The notes: generated from the sequence alone by a model not told the origin. A stretch of 64,000 bases of DNA from Scylla paramamosain (GCF_035594125.1 NC_087152.1:17711001-17775000), one strand, 5' to 3'. Positions 39,106-51,630 are shown, counted from the stretch's first letter. Program-made: numbers and translations.

Positions 39106-39106
<1 letters not shown>

Positions 39107-39190
<84 letters not shown>
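39107..39190. repeat. (CA)42 microsatellite
   Basis: Pure CA tract. Confidence 0.97.
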
Positions 39191-39195
<5 letters not shown>

Positions 39196-39539
39196 AGCCA
39201 CCCTCGGCTCCCTGATGGACGGCGGCTAGTCAAGGGAAGCCCCTGAGTGCCTGCCGTCCCCCACGCGATGTGCAGCCCCGCCACTCAGCCGCACCACCGC
39301 TGCGATGATGAGGCAGCAGGTCACCAAGATGAGATAGAGGGAAGCTGGTCTTGCTTTTTGGGCGTGAGAGGCAATAAGAAAGAATTAGGACGCCGAGCGA
39401 GGAGTGCCGCTCGGTGGTGGTGGTGGGAGGGGTAGAGGAAGGGAGGAGAGGGAGGGGAGGGAGGGATGGAGCGGGTAATGAAGCGTGGAGGTGTCGCACG
39501 GGTCGACTTCACCATTATCCTCGCGACCTCCACACCGAC

Positions 39540-39750
39540 CGACCGACCGACCCCTCTGCCAGCCAGCATCCCCTCTCTTCACCCCTCTTACCATCCCTCC
39601 CTCCCTTCCTCCTTCCCTCGCTCCCTTCCTCCTCTCCTTCCCTCAGAATCATCCGCCCACTCGCCTCTCTCTCCTCTCACAACCGCGTCCCTTGCCTTGC
39701 CTTCCCCTCCCTCCTCTCCTCTCCTCTCCTCTCCTCTCCTCCCTCTCCCC
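39540..39750. repeat. pyrimidine-rich stretch with (CCTCT)n
   Basis: Contains a short (GACC)n at about 39535-39552, ccttccctc-type units, and five or six cctct pentamers near 39712-39741. Confidence 0.8.
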
Positions 39751-40019
39751 AATGTCCCCCGGCACCCTTCTCTGTCCCGGCCCTCAGCTCGCACCCTTGT
39801 TATTATCCACACCTCTCGGCATCCCAGACATTATTATCGTGTCTTGCCACAACCAGCCCGGCAGCACCTCGGCCGGCCAGAGCGCGTCGTGTTCCCTTGG
39901 GGCAGCCACCTCGCTCCCCACCCTCGTTTCAGATGTCCCTGCTCGTATCATATTATTCCAGCGTCCGTTCTTAAAGGCGTTGTCTGCTTTGTATGTTAAT
40001 GCTTTCGTGATTCTTCTTC

Positions 40020-40150
40020 TTCCCTCTCTCTCTCTTTCTTTTTTTTTTTTTTAGCCGGTGTCATAATTTCACGCCAGCTTCCCTAAAGTGGTGCGAGTGT
40101 GCGTGTCTCAAGAGCAGAGCGGAGAGCGAAGGAGAAAAAGAGATGAGGAG
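40020..40150 (+). other. strong 3' splice-site candidate with short downstream frame
   Basis: ctctctctctttc followed by a T14 run and ag at 40053-40054 is one of the strongest polypyrimidine-AG strings in the window. The following frame RCHNFTPASLKWCECACLKS runs 32 codons to a TGA near 40153. There is no recognised domain and no poly(A) signal was noted nearby. A T-rich tract next to AG can easily be accidental here. Confidence 0.15.
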
Positions 40151-40235
40151 ATGAGGGTTGTTGGTCTTGCCGCTCTCCGCTATCCTCTCTTTCACCCTCA
40201 TCCCGCTCTGACACTACCAGGTCCTTCATCTCCCC

Positions 40236-40262
40236 TCCTCCTCCTCCTCCTCCTCCTCCTCC
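40236..40262. repeat. (CTC)n microsatellite
   Basis: Short CTC triplet tract. Confidence 0.9.
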
Positions 40263-40418
40263 TTCTTGATCCTCAGCCCCTCATCCTTCTCCCCCTTTAC
40301 CCACAGTCATCTCCCCTCAGTGCTCTCGCAATCTTCTCGATTTCCCCATCCCTGCTGTCACCACTACTCACGGCGCCAAGCAACATCACACCCGCTCGAC
40401 AGCTGCCTCGCTCCCCTC

Positions 40419-40420
<2 letters not shown>

Positions 40421-40498
<78 letters not shown>
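40421..40498. repeat. (CT)39 microsatellite
   Basis: Pure CT tract in a pyrimidine-rich domain (39540-40720). Confidence 0.97.
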
Positions 40499-40501
<3 letters not shown>

Positions 40502-40948
40502 CCTTCTTCCCATCAACCTGTCCTTCTCTCTCTCTCTCCCTCCTCCGTCGTTTTCCGTCAGTTTGCTCCTTCCCTTTCCCTGTCTCCTCGTCCATCTCTC
40601 GCCCCTCACCTCACCTCGCCTCTCTCCCCAGGTCATCGCTTCCTCTCGCCCCTTCCCTTCCCTTGCGTCCCTTCTTCCCACCCTTCCACTCCGCGTCGCC
40701 TGCCCTCACCCTTGCTTACCATTGTCACAAATTTTGTCGAAAAATATTCAGTTGTTTGTGGTGGAGAGCGTGGCGCTGGTGTAGTGTATTGCGCGCACAG
40801 GATGATGGAGGTGTGCGTGTGTGCTTACGTGCGTAGGTAGGAAGGGTGTAGCCTGTGTAGGTGTAGCTGTATAGGGTGGTGTTGATGCGGGATTAGGGTG
40901 TAAGGGGAATAGCGGACGACGGGAACCAGGTCAGGCGGAGGGGTGTAT

Positions 40949-40963
40949 GTAGGTGTGTGTGTA

Positions 40964-41012
<49 letters not shown>

Positions 41013-41058
41013 AGATAGGTTAGGTAGGTAGCTAGGTAGGGATGAGCGGCTGCTGTGT

Positions 41059-41124
<66 letters not shown>
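40949..41124. repeat. cluster of (GT)n tracts
   Basis: Interrupted GT from 40949 to 41012, a taggtaggtagc run, then GT from about 41064 to 41124. Confidence 0.93.
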
Positions 41125-41125
<1 letters not shown>

Positions 41126-41176
41126 CGTAAAGTGCAGTGCAGGACATCGTGATAGCAAGGAACAGAGGAGGGCGTG

Positions 41177-41193
41177 GCAGGCAGGCAGACAGG

Positions 41194-41229
<36 letters not shown>
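41177..41229. repeat. (AGGC)n tetranucleotide microsatellite
   Basis: About 12 aggc units, with one interruption near the start. Confidence 0.93.
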
Positions 41230-41230
<1 letters not shown>

Positions 41231-41422
41231 GCAGGGAACCAAGGAAGCAAGGGTTAGCAGAGGAACGGAGAGTGAGTGAGTGAGTGTGGTGATGGAGAAA
41301 GGTGGAATGTGGACGAGAGGAGACGGAGGGGAAAGCTCGGGTTTTGACCGGGATGGCGTGAGTGACAGGGAAGAAGGAGCTTTGGGAAGGAAGGGAACGA
41401 AGTGTGCAGGAGGACAAGAACA

Positions 41423-41461
41423 AGGAGGAGGAGGAGGAGGAGGAGGAGGAGGAGGAGGAGG
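41423..41461. repeat. (GGA)13 microsatellite
   Basis: Pure GGA tract. Confidence 0.95.
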
Positions 41462-41549
41462 AACGGGTGAAGGAGAGGCTGTGAGTGATTGCAGTTCCCC
41501 GTGATAAGTGCTGAGTGTTTCTATGCCAACGGAAATGTTCTTGAGTTAT

Positions 41550-41552
<3 letters not shown>

Positions 41553-41588
<36 letters not shown>

Positions 41589-41712
41589 CTAGATCTGGGT
41601 GTGTGTGTGTTTCTGTGTCTGTATATATGTGTGTATACGTGTGTGTGTGTGAGTGTGTGCGTGCGTGTGTTTGCCAGGCCGTCTGTCACTGCTTCATTCC
41701 GCTTGTACTGCT

Positions 41713-41798
<86 letters not shown>
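41553..41798. repeat. cluster of (GT)n tracts ending in (GT)42
   Basis: GT 41553-41585, a degenerate GT stretch to about 41670, then pure GT 41715-41798. Confidence 0.95.
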
Positions 41799-41799
<1 letters not shown>

Positions 41800-41928
41800 C
41801 CAGCCTCGCCTGCCTGCCTTCCCGCCTCCCTGCCTCCCTCTGCCTCCGTGTGTCCCTTTGCCCTTGGTCTTCGTGTACTCTACGTGTTTGTATACATCGT
41901 TCATTATACGTGTGTGTATACGCGCACT

Positions 41929-42029
<101 letters not shown>

Positions 42030-42365
42030 GCTCGAGCCTGGGAACAATATGTCAGGGTTGGGCCACACAGTAATTCATTAATCCCAGCGCTGCTTCCCTG
42101 CCTCAGCCTCCCCACCTTCCTCGCCCTACGCCCCCTCAACTCTCGCCCCTTCAGGCCCCCCTCCGTCCTCCCCACCGGCACCCGCGCTCGCTCCACTCAC
42201 AGCCCCGCTCAGCCAGGTTAGGGCGAGGGCGGATGTTTCACGTAACAGGCTCTTAATGTATTCCACGACCATCCTTCCTGCCGCATATCGCTCGAGGGCC
42301 GGGTGTGATTTTTTAACGCAGTCGCTGACGTCCTGTGCTCATCCTTCTCTTGCTGCTCCTCCTGC

Positions 42366-42420
42366 CGCTCTGCTCTGCTCTGCTCTGCTCTGCTCTGTTC
42401 TGTTCTCTGCTCTGCTCTGT
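42366..42420. repeat. (CTCTG)n pentanucleotide microsatellite
   Basis: About ten ctctg units with some cttgt/ctgtt variants. Confidence 0.92.
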
Positions 42421-42471
42421 TTTGTTGGTCGCTGGCGTTTTGTCTTCGTTTCTTCCTTGTTTTGTTTACTT

Positions 42472-42472
<1 letters not shown>

Positions 42473-42546
<74 letters not shown>
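42473..42546. repeat. (CT)37 microsatellite
   Basis: Pure CT tract. Confidence 0.97.
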
Positions 42547-42549
<3 letters not shown>

Positions 42550-42553
<4 letters not shown>

Positions 42554-43330
42554 GTTCTGTCAGTCTCTCTTAACTTTTATTCTCCTTCTCGCCTGCTGTC
42601 TTGTTCCTGGGTCCCCTGTACATGTTTGATCACGCACCCGCTCGGGAGATGCACTCGTATATTATTGCCGTTTACCATTTATTTAATCCATGCCCGGGCG
42701 TGCTTCCTCCCCACCCCTTGTTCCCTGCAGCTGTGGCAGACACAGCGGACCACACAGGGCGGCTGGGACAGGGCGGCCGCCATTTGGCCACTCGTCTGGC
42801 GGCCCCTTAAATAATTCACGCCTCACACCAACCCCTAAGGCTCCACCCGGCGCCTCGCCCCGCTTGCCCAACCAAAGCTGTTTCTCTATATCGCTGCGGT
42901 TATCTCCGGCAGCCCAGCGTGAGGCGCGGAGGGCGGGATGGCGTGTGGGCGAGGAGTAGCAGAGTTCAATCGTATATTTCTGGCCGTGTCTCAGGCAACA
43001 GAGGCGAGGCGAGGCGGTGGTGGTGTGCTGGTGTGACGGGGAAGGACCTGCTGTGATGCCGTGAACCCAGTCCACGGGTGTCGCAAGGCAGGCCGCAGTC
43101 GGCGGATGAAAGGAAACTCCACCACGCAGCTCTTGCCTCCTCCTCCCCTTTCCCTCCACTGCCCGCGGCCCTCCAGTCCCTCCAGTCCCCCCCCACACCA
43201 ACTACCGCCAACATATTCCCCGGCATATAACATTAGGAGCAGCATTCAGCGCCGTAATGACCGAAGTAGCTCACCCGCGCACTCATTGTCATCACCACCT
43301 CCAGTTATTCTTTTATCAGGAAGGGAAATC
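42550..43330. other. unique sequence, no gene seen
   Basis: An acceptor-like ccttgttccctgcag (AG at 42729-42730) is present without a matching donor. Confidence 0.45.
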
Positions 43331-43339
43331 ACCGCTAGA

Positions 43340-43475
43340 GTTTTATGGAATGTTTATTACAAGTAGGCTCTGAGTTTTGATCACACCAATCAGATTTTTC
43401 CACCCGCGAGTTGTTTTGGTCCGAACCGGAGGACAAACGGTCAGTCCGCGACACCAGCTGGGCGACAGGAAGTGT
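43340..43475 (-). mobile_element. possible tRNA-derived SINE remnant
   Basis: On the minus strand tcgcccagctgg (43465-43454) resembles a tRNA A box. It is followed by ggactgaccgtttgtcc, which can form an anticodon-like stem, and then ggttcggacc (43427-43418), close to a B box. The A-to-B spacing is about 38 nt, shorter than in an intact tRNA (about 45), so this would be a degenerate head. The in-frame reading VAQLVSRTDRL resembles the VAQLVE-type peptide typically read through tRNA-derived SINEs. The tail toward 43340 is unique. No poly(A) or target-site duplication identified. Confidence 0.3.
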
Positions 43476-44236
43476 TTCTCGGCCTGGTGGTGGCGGCTGA
43501 CCTTCCTTCATGAGCCCCACGCAGTCTTAATGCTCACATGTCGCAGCCTCGAGGAATCCGGTCCGCCAGTCAGGGCGCGAGACTGTTGTCGTTCATCAAG
43601 CGTCGTGTTGTTTTTCCGTTTGCCTGATTTCATCGTAGTAGCGTCAGACTTTCGTTTGGAAGTAGGAGGTGGTGTGTGGTATTGATGTGAACGAACAGTG
43701 ACGGAGGGTGAGGGGAGAGCCGGGGCTGCCTTGGGCTGGGCCGCGTGTAAACTGTGTGCGCTGCGTGCCGGGCCTGCTAAGCTGCCGCGTCGTCTCTACC
43801 AGCTCAGCCACATCACGTCTCAACGCTTCTGTCTGCCAAGCTGATGGCAGGTCGACCGCAGAATGCAGAGTCTCTTGTTTCTGTTTTGTGTTAATTATGC
43901 TGACCGGGTAGTCGGTGCTCTCGTTGGGGCTGCATTAAGGTGGATGTTGACGTCGGCTCTTGTTTGCCTCGCCGAGTACAGCTGGCGTGCTCAGATTACT
44001 TTGACACGGTATTTTACTCACTATAGCCTTGATATTCACTACAGTCAACCTTTTCCTATTGTGAGCGAGGAATCTGCATCCCCCAAAAGTCCCGGCAATA
44101 TGATTTTACCAGACTTTTGTTAGTCCATTAAGAGAGTGAGGCAGGAGGGCGGTGGGCGGGCGCGGATGTCTGGTGTGGTGCTTTGATCCGCACCAGGTGT
44201 TGCCTCGTGGTGTGTTCATTCATGCAGACTGAAGAC

Positions 44237-44307
44237 AACTAACAATGTATTGTGTCGGTTAGTTTGGCCTCCATCTCTGCAGGCCGTCCTCGCCCCCTCA
44301 GGTGAGA
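44237..44307 (+). other. third, weaker recursive-splice or microexon candidate
   Basis: A perfect ctaac lies at 44240-44244. Two AGs follow: ctctgcag ending at 44282, and cgccccctcag ending at 44301 with gtgaga joined directly at 44302. Either the second AG is a recursive site, or the first AG opens a 19-nt microexon (44283-44301) closed by cag|gtgaga. The intervening AG makes the recursive reading less clean than at 10740 or 60623. Confidence 0.25.
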
Positions 44308-44460
44308 GTGGAAATTATGGCCTGACTCAGAGCCTGATACGGTTACTAGGCGCCGGCGTGTTTTGATATCGCCCTCGAGGTCCAGCCGGCCAGTCACACT
44401 CTGCTGCAGGGAGAAATATACTGTTGTTGACGGATTCCTCCCCACCGCCGACTGCTCTTG

Positions 44461-44496
44461 CTGCTGCTGCTGCTGCTGCTGCTGCCGCTGCTGCTG
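44461..44496. repeat. (CTG)n microsatellite
   Basis: CTG triplets with one CCG variant. Confidence 0.92.
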
Positions 44497-44592
44497 TTTC
44501 GCGTTTTAGAGCAGATTCATACGTAGAAAACATATACAGCAATAAATCGTCCTCTGTACCCCTTCCCTCCTCTGTCTTTGTGATAGCGCTGC

Positions 44593-44648
44593 GGGTGGCG
44601 GTGGTGGTGTTGGTAGTGGTGGTAGTGGTCGTGGTGGTGGTGGTGGTG
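44593..44648. repeat. (GGT)n imperfect microsatellite
   Basis: GGT/AGT triplets. Confidence 0.9.
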
Positions 44649-44922
44649 CGGTGCCGACTGTAGCTTATCTCCGCCACACTCCACTCCACTACTCCAGATA
44701 ACACCCGCGCCGTCCACCACCCACTACCAGCCAGACAGCCACCTTACGCTCTTGTCTTGTTCCTCTTTCTTCCGCCACGTCTCCCTCCCTTCCTTCCCAG
44801 CATCGTCAATGGTTTTTATCTTACTCCTTCTTCCTTCTCCTCTGTTTTCCTCGTGTCACATTACTTCCTTTTCCCATCCTGTGTCTTGTCAACCCCTCTC
44901 CCTGCTCTCTCCCTCTCGCTCG

Positions 44923-44923
<1 letters not shown>

Positions 44924-44998
<75 letters not shown>
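44924..44998. repeat. (CT)37 microsatellite
   Basis: CT tract at the end of a pyrimidine-rich stretch from about 44750. Confidence 0.97.
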
Positions 44999-45001
<3 letters not shown>

Positions 45002-45190
45002 CTCAGTCAGTCGTGGTGTTCCCCTCTATATATCTCTCCGGTTTTTATGTCCTTCCCATCGCTTCATCGTATCATTACCTTATTATTTCATTCTCCCCGC
45101 CAACCAACTTTCACGTCCCCTTCGTCCAGCACCTGTCTTGTAACTTCTCAATGACTTCTCACTCTCTTATTCTCTTCCTTCGCGGACATT

Positions 45191-46388
45191 GAAAAAAAAA
45201 AATGCTCTCTGGCTGAATACCAGTCAAATGTAAACATGTTAGAGGAACTTCATTCGCTGGCAACACAAACAGACACATACAAACACATGCCAGGGTCACA
45301 CACACACCTTCCCTCCGCCAGTTGCTTTTCGTGATTTTTTCTGCGTGTAATTTCCTCTAACTTGTGTTTATTAGATTCCTGGAGCAGCGGTGGTGGAGTA
45401 ATGATGCGCAGCAGTAGTGGTGGAATGTGGTAGGTGGATGTATGTGGGCCCAGAAGACAGTGAGAGGTCGCGGTGGTTGAGTAGCGTGTGGAGCAGTACA
45501 AGGAGGCGACGGCAGGAGGCGGCCCCACCAAGCCCCACTCCCCACGACCCACCGTCGTCGTCACTGGTGCTCGTGGCTGCGGTAATATCGTGCGTGTAGA
45601 GGCATGAGTGATGGCCCAGTAATAATTGCGTCGGGCGGATTCAGTCCCGGCTACACCAGCACGGGAATTTTCACTTTCTGGAATTTAGTGGTTAGTGAGC
45701 CATAAGCAAAGACATCTTTCTTGCTAGTAATGGGACCGCCCGTTGTGGGCCGTGGCGGCGGGCCAGACGGGGCGCTCGGAGCCTCCCCGCCAGACCCTCT
45801 CTCAGTTCCAAGGCTTCCTCAACCACACAACTCAGCACTTTTTGTACTCACACTCACACAGCCTTATCTCCCTCCCTCCCTCTCTCCTTTTTCTCTTATT
45901 TTCACCTTACGGCATCGTGGTGAAGCACAGCAAAGACATCGCACCTTCACCGCCTCAAGTCACACATGCTTTGACACGCCGAAGGAAACACAATATTATG
46001 CTTCACCACCCAGCCATCCGAGCTTGTTTGCCGCTCTCCCAACCGCCCCCGCCTGCCTTCCCCCGGCCGGCCATTACCCTGCTACACGGCTCCCTTTGGT
46101 GATCGCCGCTCTGTTAAGCCGCAGGTTGTAGAGTCATATCTCCCTGAACCCTCCCTCCCTCTCATCCCGCCACCACTACCACCACCAATACCTCCACCAC
46201 CAGCGCCACCTATCGCTCCAGGCTCTCTCTCTACACAAGGATCCTGGTCTTTCTTCCACGACGCACCACTGCTTATAATGAACACCAGTCCCGACGTGTT
46301 AGTGGCTGGATTGGTGTGGGTGTTTAAATGCTCGTGGCTCATTCATGTTCCTGGTCCTGGTCTCCGCCGCCTTCTTGCTGCACTACTG
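45191..46388. other. unique sequence, no gene seen
   Basis: Contains an A10-type run near 45191 and a short (ACC)n near 46170-46200; no supportable ORF. Confidence 0.45.
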
Positions 46389-46412
46389 TTTTTTTTTTTT
46401 TTTTTTTTTTTT
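46389..46412. repeat. T24 homopolymer
   Basis: Pure T run. The insertion origin is undecided. Confidence 0.9.
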
Positions 46413-46505
46413 GCGAGTCGCTGGTGTGTGGCGGAGTCTGTAGTGAGATGCTCGTCTCTGTTGTCTATAGCGGTTTTCTCTTGTGCTACGCTGTACGGGA
46501 AGCCA

Positions 46506-46514
<9 letters not shown>

Positions 46515-46592
<78 letters not shown>
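46515..46592. repeat. (CT)39 microsatellite
   Basis: Pure CT tract. A donor-like ggag|gtaaga lies at 46682/46683, but the frames before it carry stops. 46690-47450 is unique with no gene. Confidence 0.97.
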
Positions 46593-46598
<6 letters not shown>

Positions 46599-47447
46599 CT
46601 AATGCGCCAACATCATATCGACAGTATGAGAAATTGATTGATTTCTTACGGGGATGACATCCTGGGACAGAGTGGCACGGAGGTAAGAAGCTTGGGGTCA
46701 GGGTGGGGGGAGGGAGGGAGGAAGGGAGGCCAGGTGATGAGTGTGAGTAAGGAGGCTGCCGCCAGACAGGGTGGTGTGGGAGGAGGAGGCAATCAGGGGT
46801 GGTTGGCACTCAAGTGGTGAAGAGCTGTTGTCTTCACTCACGTTATCTTATTAGACAGACTTTTATGGGCTGGTTGTCAGCAGGCAGTGAAACATCTGGA
46901 GTGAAATAACTCAGCGAGGCGGCCGCAACGCTGAGCCAAGGCGGGATGGCTCTGCGTAAGGAGTGAGGAGTACGCAGTCCCAGATAAGGAAAAGGCCAAG
47001 GCAAGAGAACTTGCAGCTGATAGTGTGAGACGTTATCTTTAGCAAGGGGCAGACTCCGTTATCAGAGAGTATTAGTGCCCTGCTGCTGACACCCTCACCG
47101 CTATCTCCCCCCCTCCCTCTCCCATATCCTCCACTCACCACTCACCAGCCTCATGCACGCTAATATATTTTCCTTGTGCCGCCGGCCGCTCGAGCCGCCG
47201 CCGCCTCGGTGTTTTCATCCCCCGCCGCACCCCTGTCCGCCAGTGCTGCTGGTCACCGCTTCTGACGTCACTTAGCGTCCCCCGCCTCACCACCATCGTC
47301 TCCCTGCTTCAGTAACAATCTCCGCCTCTGCTGTCACTTCGTACCCTGTTCCTTTATCGCGGCGATCAACCTACCGGGGAGCGTCATGGCCGACTGCCCG
47401 CCTCCTTGTGCCTGCCACGCCGCCATCACGCTGCACTACACAGCATG

Positions 47448-47450
<3 letters not shown>

Positions 47451-47538
<88 letters not shown>
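47451..47538. repeat. (TA)44 microsatellite
   Basis: Pure TA tract. An A14 run follows at 47635-47648. 47650-48320 is C-rich unique DNA without a supported gene. Confidence 0.98.
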
Positions 47539-47539
<1 letters not shown>

Positions 47540-48321
47540 CAAATCGTGGTCGGCGTTGGAATGAAGCTTTGAGGATTTTTGGTGCATGGTTTCCGTGGCA
47601 ATAAAAGTTCATTAACTGACATGTTCCGTAAGATAAAAAAAAAAAAAACAGGAGCTGACAGGTGGCCTGGTGGTGGCAGTGCGGCGGTGAGCAGAACGAC
47701 GTTATTCCGGGAGTGTTGAGGCATGACTATCTCGCCCTCAAGGTCCCGCACGGCCCGCTCCCCGCCCTTGCCACCCGCGGCCCACCACAACAATTAATAA
47801 AGTCGACATCGAGCAGCAGCCCCGAGTGGAAGAGTGGTAGCCGGGACCCCGCTGCTCCGGCACTAAGGTCGATGCTCCTGCCCGCCGCCCCATCAGTCTC
47901 GCTCCAGCCGCCTCTGCCACCATCCCCCCACCGCCCTGCCTTGGCCCTCCCTCGCTCCGGACCCTCGCCCGCTCCCTCCCCGCCCGCCTGCCTGCCCCCA
48001 AACCTATACTTTACTGTTGTCGTCAGCGAGGCAGTCACTACTCATGGCTCTGACGCCCCTGCTCACACACACTCCGCACCTCGCTACCCCCTCCCCCCCA
48101 TTACGTCACCCCAGGCCACCACTCTCACAGCACTGCCGCCCTGCCCCCTTCTCCTCCCCACCCTTGTCTCGCCTTGCCCTACCCTGCCGTGCCACCCCCT
48201 ACTGTTGCCCCCTGAGTGATAACAACACCACATCGCCCCAAACATTACAAGCCCCGTGCACACAAACCGACTCATAGCAACCTCCTTGTCTTGACTAACC
48301 CATTATTCCTCACGTATCCCC

Positions 48322-48324
<3 letters not shown>

Positions 48325-48358
<34 letters not shown>

Positions 48359-48368
48359 CTCTCTCTCT
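48325..48368. repeat. compound (CA)15(CT)7 microsatellite
   Basis: CA tract passing into CT. Confidence 0.93.
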
Positions 48369-48435
48369 TTTACACTTCACGACCTGCTCTCTTCCTTTCC
48401 CTTCCTTTCAGCCGCCAAAAGTGCCGCGCCTCACC

Positions 48436-48472
48436 ACCACCACCACCACCACCACCACCACCACTACCACCG
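48436..48472. repeat. (CCA)12 microsatellite
   Basis: CCA triplets; the following 350 bp are almost pure pyrimidine on the + strand. Confidence 0.93.
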
Positions 48473-48841
48473 CATATCCGCAGTCTTACCCTCACCTCCG
48501 TCATACTAACTCCCGTCCCAATCCCGCCCGCCTTCCTTGTTCCTTCTCTTCCCTTCTGCCGCCATCCCTGCTTCCCTGCCTCCTACACCCTCTCCTTCCC
48601 CCACCTCCACCCTCGCCCAGGGCACCCCACACTGAGCCAGTAGCCCGGCCACCCCTCTTTCTCTTCCCTCCCTTCTTCCTTCCTCCCTCCTCCCTTCCTC
48701 CCACCTCACTTCGAACTCTGAAATTTCACTAAACTTCCGAACATTCTCGCCGTGTGTTGGTGGTGCCACCCGGGTCGTGAGGCGCCCTCCTTCCCTCTCC
48801 CTCCCTCTCACTTCCTCTCACTGCTTCTCTTCGCCCTTTCC

Positions 48842-48844
<3 letters not shown>

Positions 48845-48932
<88 letters not shown>
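48845..48932. repeat. (TC)44 microsatellite
   Basis: First of three CT tracts of equal polarity within 350 bp. Confidence 0.97.
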
Positions 48933-48934
<2 letters not shown>

Positions 48935-48997
48935 CCGCTCTCCTTGTGAGAAGTTCCACCTTGAGCTTTTTCTTCTCCCCAGACCCTTGTTGGTTGG

Positions 48998-48998
<1 letters not shown>

Positions 48999-49066
<68 letters not shown>
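48999..49066. repeat. (CT)34 microsatellite
   Basis: Second of the three. Confidence 0.97.
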
Positions 49067-49072
<6 letters not shown>

Positions 49073-49092
49073 GTTCCTTACTCAGCCCGCAT

Positions 49093-49098
<6 letters not shown>

Positions 49099-49187
<89 letters not shown>
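49099..49187. repeat. (CT)44 microsatellite
   Basis: Third of the three. Confidence 0.97.
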
Positions 49188-49191
<4 letters not shown>

Positions 49192-49944
49192 GCCGCCCTG
49201 GATACGTGTTCTCCTAAGTCAGTTTGTTTTGCCTCCACAACTTCTGTCACTTTCCTCTTCCTGTCCCTTCTAGTTCCCTGCCTCCTACTGCTGCCCTTTC
49301 TCCCTCCCTCCCTCGTCCTTCCCTTCCTTCCTCGCGTCCTGCCTGCCTGCCTGCCTTCAACAATCGTGTTACTTCCACGGTACGTACGTAGGTGGAAGCT
49401 CTTTCCTGCCTTTCGTCGCATGTCCCCGTCACTGCAAGGCATACAGCTGCATCTCGCCCTGCGTGCACTCCTCTGTTAGGCGCCGCACCGCTTCTCTGTA
49501 CCTCACTCCCTGATGAATGCTCCTTGTCTCCGCTACTCCTTTCATTCTTTACCTCAGCTGTTCCCTCCCTTCCTCTCCCATCCCTCTAGCCCAGCCTCCT
49601 CCTCCTCCTCCTCCTCCCCTTGCTAGCCGGGCGTCCTCCGCTCCGCCACTGTTACAACATTCACGTCTCGCGGCTTCTTCACGCTCCCACAACCTAATTA
49701 GTGCAACACACTATTTGTCACACTCCTTGCGCTCCTTACTTTTTTATGTGCTCTCTACTCACTTGGCTTCTCCTTTCTTCCCTGCACAGTCCACACCTAC
49801 TCGCGTGCACACCTGCGACTGCACGCTTGTGAAGGACGTCATATTTTAGCGAGGCTCCTCAAGGACTGTAAATATACAATCCCTCCAGAGAGACAAATGA
49901 GGAGTCTCTGCCAACATTTCCCGTCATTTGGTTCTGTGGAAAGT

Positions 49945-49945
<1 letters not shown>

Positions 49946-50016
<71 letters not shown>
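49946..50016. repeat. (CT)35 microsatellite
   Basis: Pure CT tract. Confidence 0.97.
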
Positions 50017-50019
<3 letters not shown>

Positions 50020-50021
<2 letters not shown>

Positions 50022-51232
50022 GAACGGTATCCTCAAACTCTTTCATCCCTTCTCACACATCAGTTACCATTAAGGTGTTCCAGAGTCTCGTCCCTTCCAC
50101 AATTCTCTACCAGCTGACACAAATGTCCCAAGTGTCGCCTCCCTTCCAAACTGCCCGTGGCTGGCCAGCTCCCAGCCCGTCCCCGAGGATCCCCAGCGAG
50201 TGATGAGCGCACAAATTAGGGCGGGGAGCACAAAGAGCGTAGTGCAGCAGCCGTGTTGACACAGGACCCGCGCCCCGCCACCACCCGAGAGGGCCCCTCA
50301 CGCCACCACCACCACCACGGCCGCCACTACCATGACACCACCGCTTTGTTCAGGGCAGGCTCTCACGCCTCGGCCGCCACCTCCGCAGTACTTTTACCTC
50401 CACCACCACCACCACCACCGCCACAGCCATTCCTACACACGCAAGACTCCCCAGCACAGCCCTTCCTCAGTGGTATGGCCGTCATTAACATGCTCGCCCT
50501 CATGCTCCCGTGTAACTTAAGACCGTGTTGTGTTTGTCAGCTCTTGGCAATGTGTAGCATAAAGCATCGCGAGCTGAGGCAGACTGGGAGTAAAAGGCGG
50601 TGGTTGAGCGGGAACATGCGGCGAAGCGAGTCTTGGGAGGCAGCACGGGGCCGCGGCGAGGCGTCACAAGACATGAGCTGTTCTGCCTGAGGGCGGTTGA
50701 AGGCCAAGCAATAGGAGCAAAGTATAGTTCGATAAAAGATTACGCACTTGGCATGATAGATGACCTGACGTAAAGTTTATGACGGAGTGCGCGGGTGGAG
50801 GAGGGAGGAGGGGAGGGACGGGAAGGGGGCAGCGAGAAGCATTACAACCACACCGCATTGCCAAGCGTTGCCTACTCCTCCTAACAGGCTCTTGTGGAAG
50901 TTAATAGATCTGTCAAGGGTGTTTTCATAATTCTAGTGATAATTTATTATATAATTTGCATCGCCAATTGGAAAAAAATATCCATGAGAGCCCGACGAAT
51001 CACTTCTGTGGCTTGTGAAAATATATTATTATGAAAGAATAAAGCGTTTCAAAATACAAGGCCAGCTTAGTGTCTCGGGAAGATTAGTGAAGAAGATATA
51101 CACTGCAGGTAAGTGAAGAGATTAGAAGCAGCCAGAAAGGAAAGGTACTCGAGACGTAACTGCGTATATCAAATCCTGTTCCTCTGATTTTTACGAGCGC
51201 CTTACGGATGGGTAGTTAAAGCTGTATGTCGT

Positions 51233-51238
<6 letters not shown>
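50020..51238. other. mixed unique sequence, no gene seen
   Basis: Short (CAC)n near 50305-50320 and 50400-50420, then AT-rich DNA. A strong donor string ctgcag|gtaagt stands at 51108/51109, but the 25 bp before it are purine-rich, so it is not a recursive site and no exon could be assigned. Confidence 0.45.

Positions 51239-51328
<90 letters not shown>
51239..51328. repeat. (GT)45 microsatellite
   Basis: Pure GT tract. Confidence 0.98.
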
Positions 51329-51330
<2 letters not shown>

Positions 51331-51628
51331 GTGTTTTCACTGTTAGACAATTTTCTTCATCATCACTTCCAACTTTTTTTTTAGATACTTGTTCTTCCCC
51401 CTTAAATAGTTATATGGCTTAGAAAAGATCATATTAACCTGCAATTTTGCTCTCTCTCTTTCTGTATTTTATCTGTGTATATGGAAACAGTCTTTTACAG
51501 TGCTATGAATGTAAGGATGATCATAGCAGTGAAAGTTGAGAGAGACGGAGGAGGTGCATTGAGTGACTGACTGGCAACATCACCGCCCATAGTAACTGAG
51601 CATAGTGAAACGAGGAGACCTAAACCCG

Positions 51629-51630
<2 letters not shown>

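Noticed and set aside
41010..41045. ggttaggtaggtaggt, possible arthropod telomere repeat
   Set aside because: The unit is mainly taggt/gtag and not a run of ttagg; too short to be an interstitial telomere.
51085..51115. ctgcag|gtaagtg on the + strand
   Set aside because: The donor half is perfect, but the bases before it are purine-rich with no polypyrimidine tract, so it is not a recursive site and no exon could be framed.
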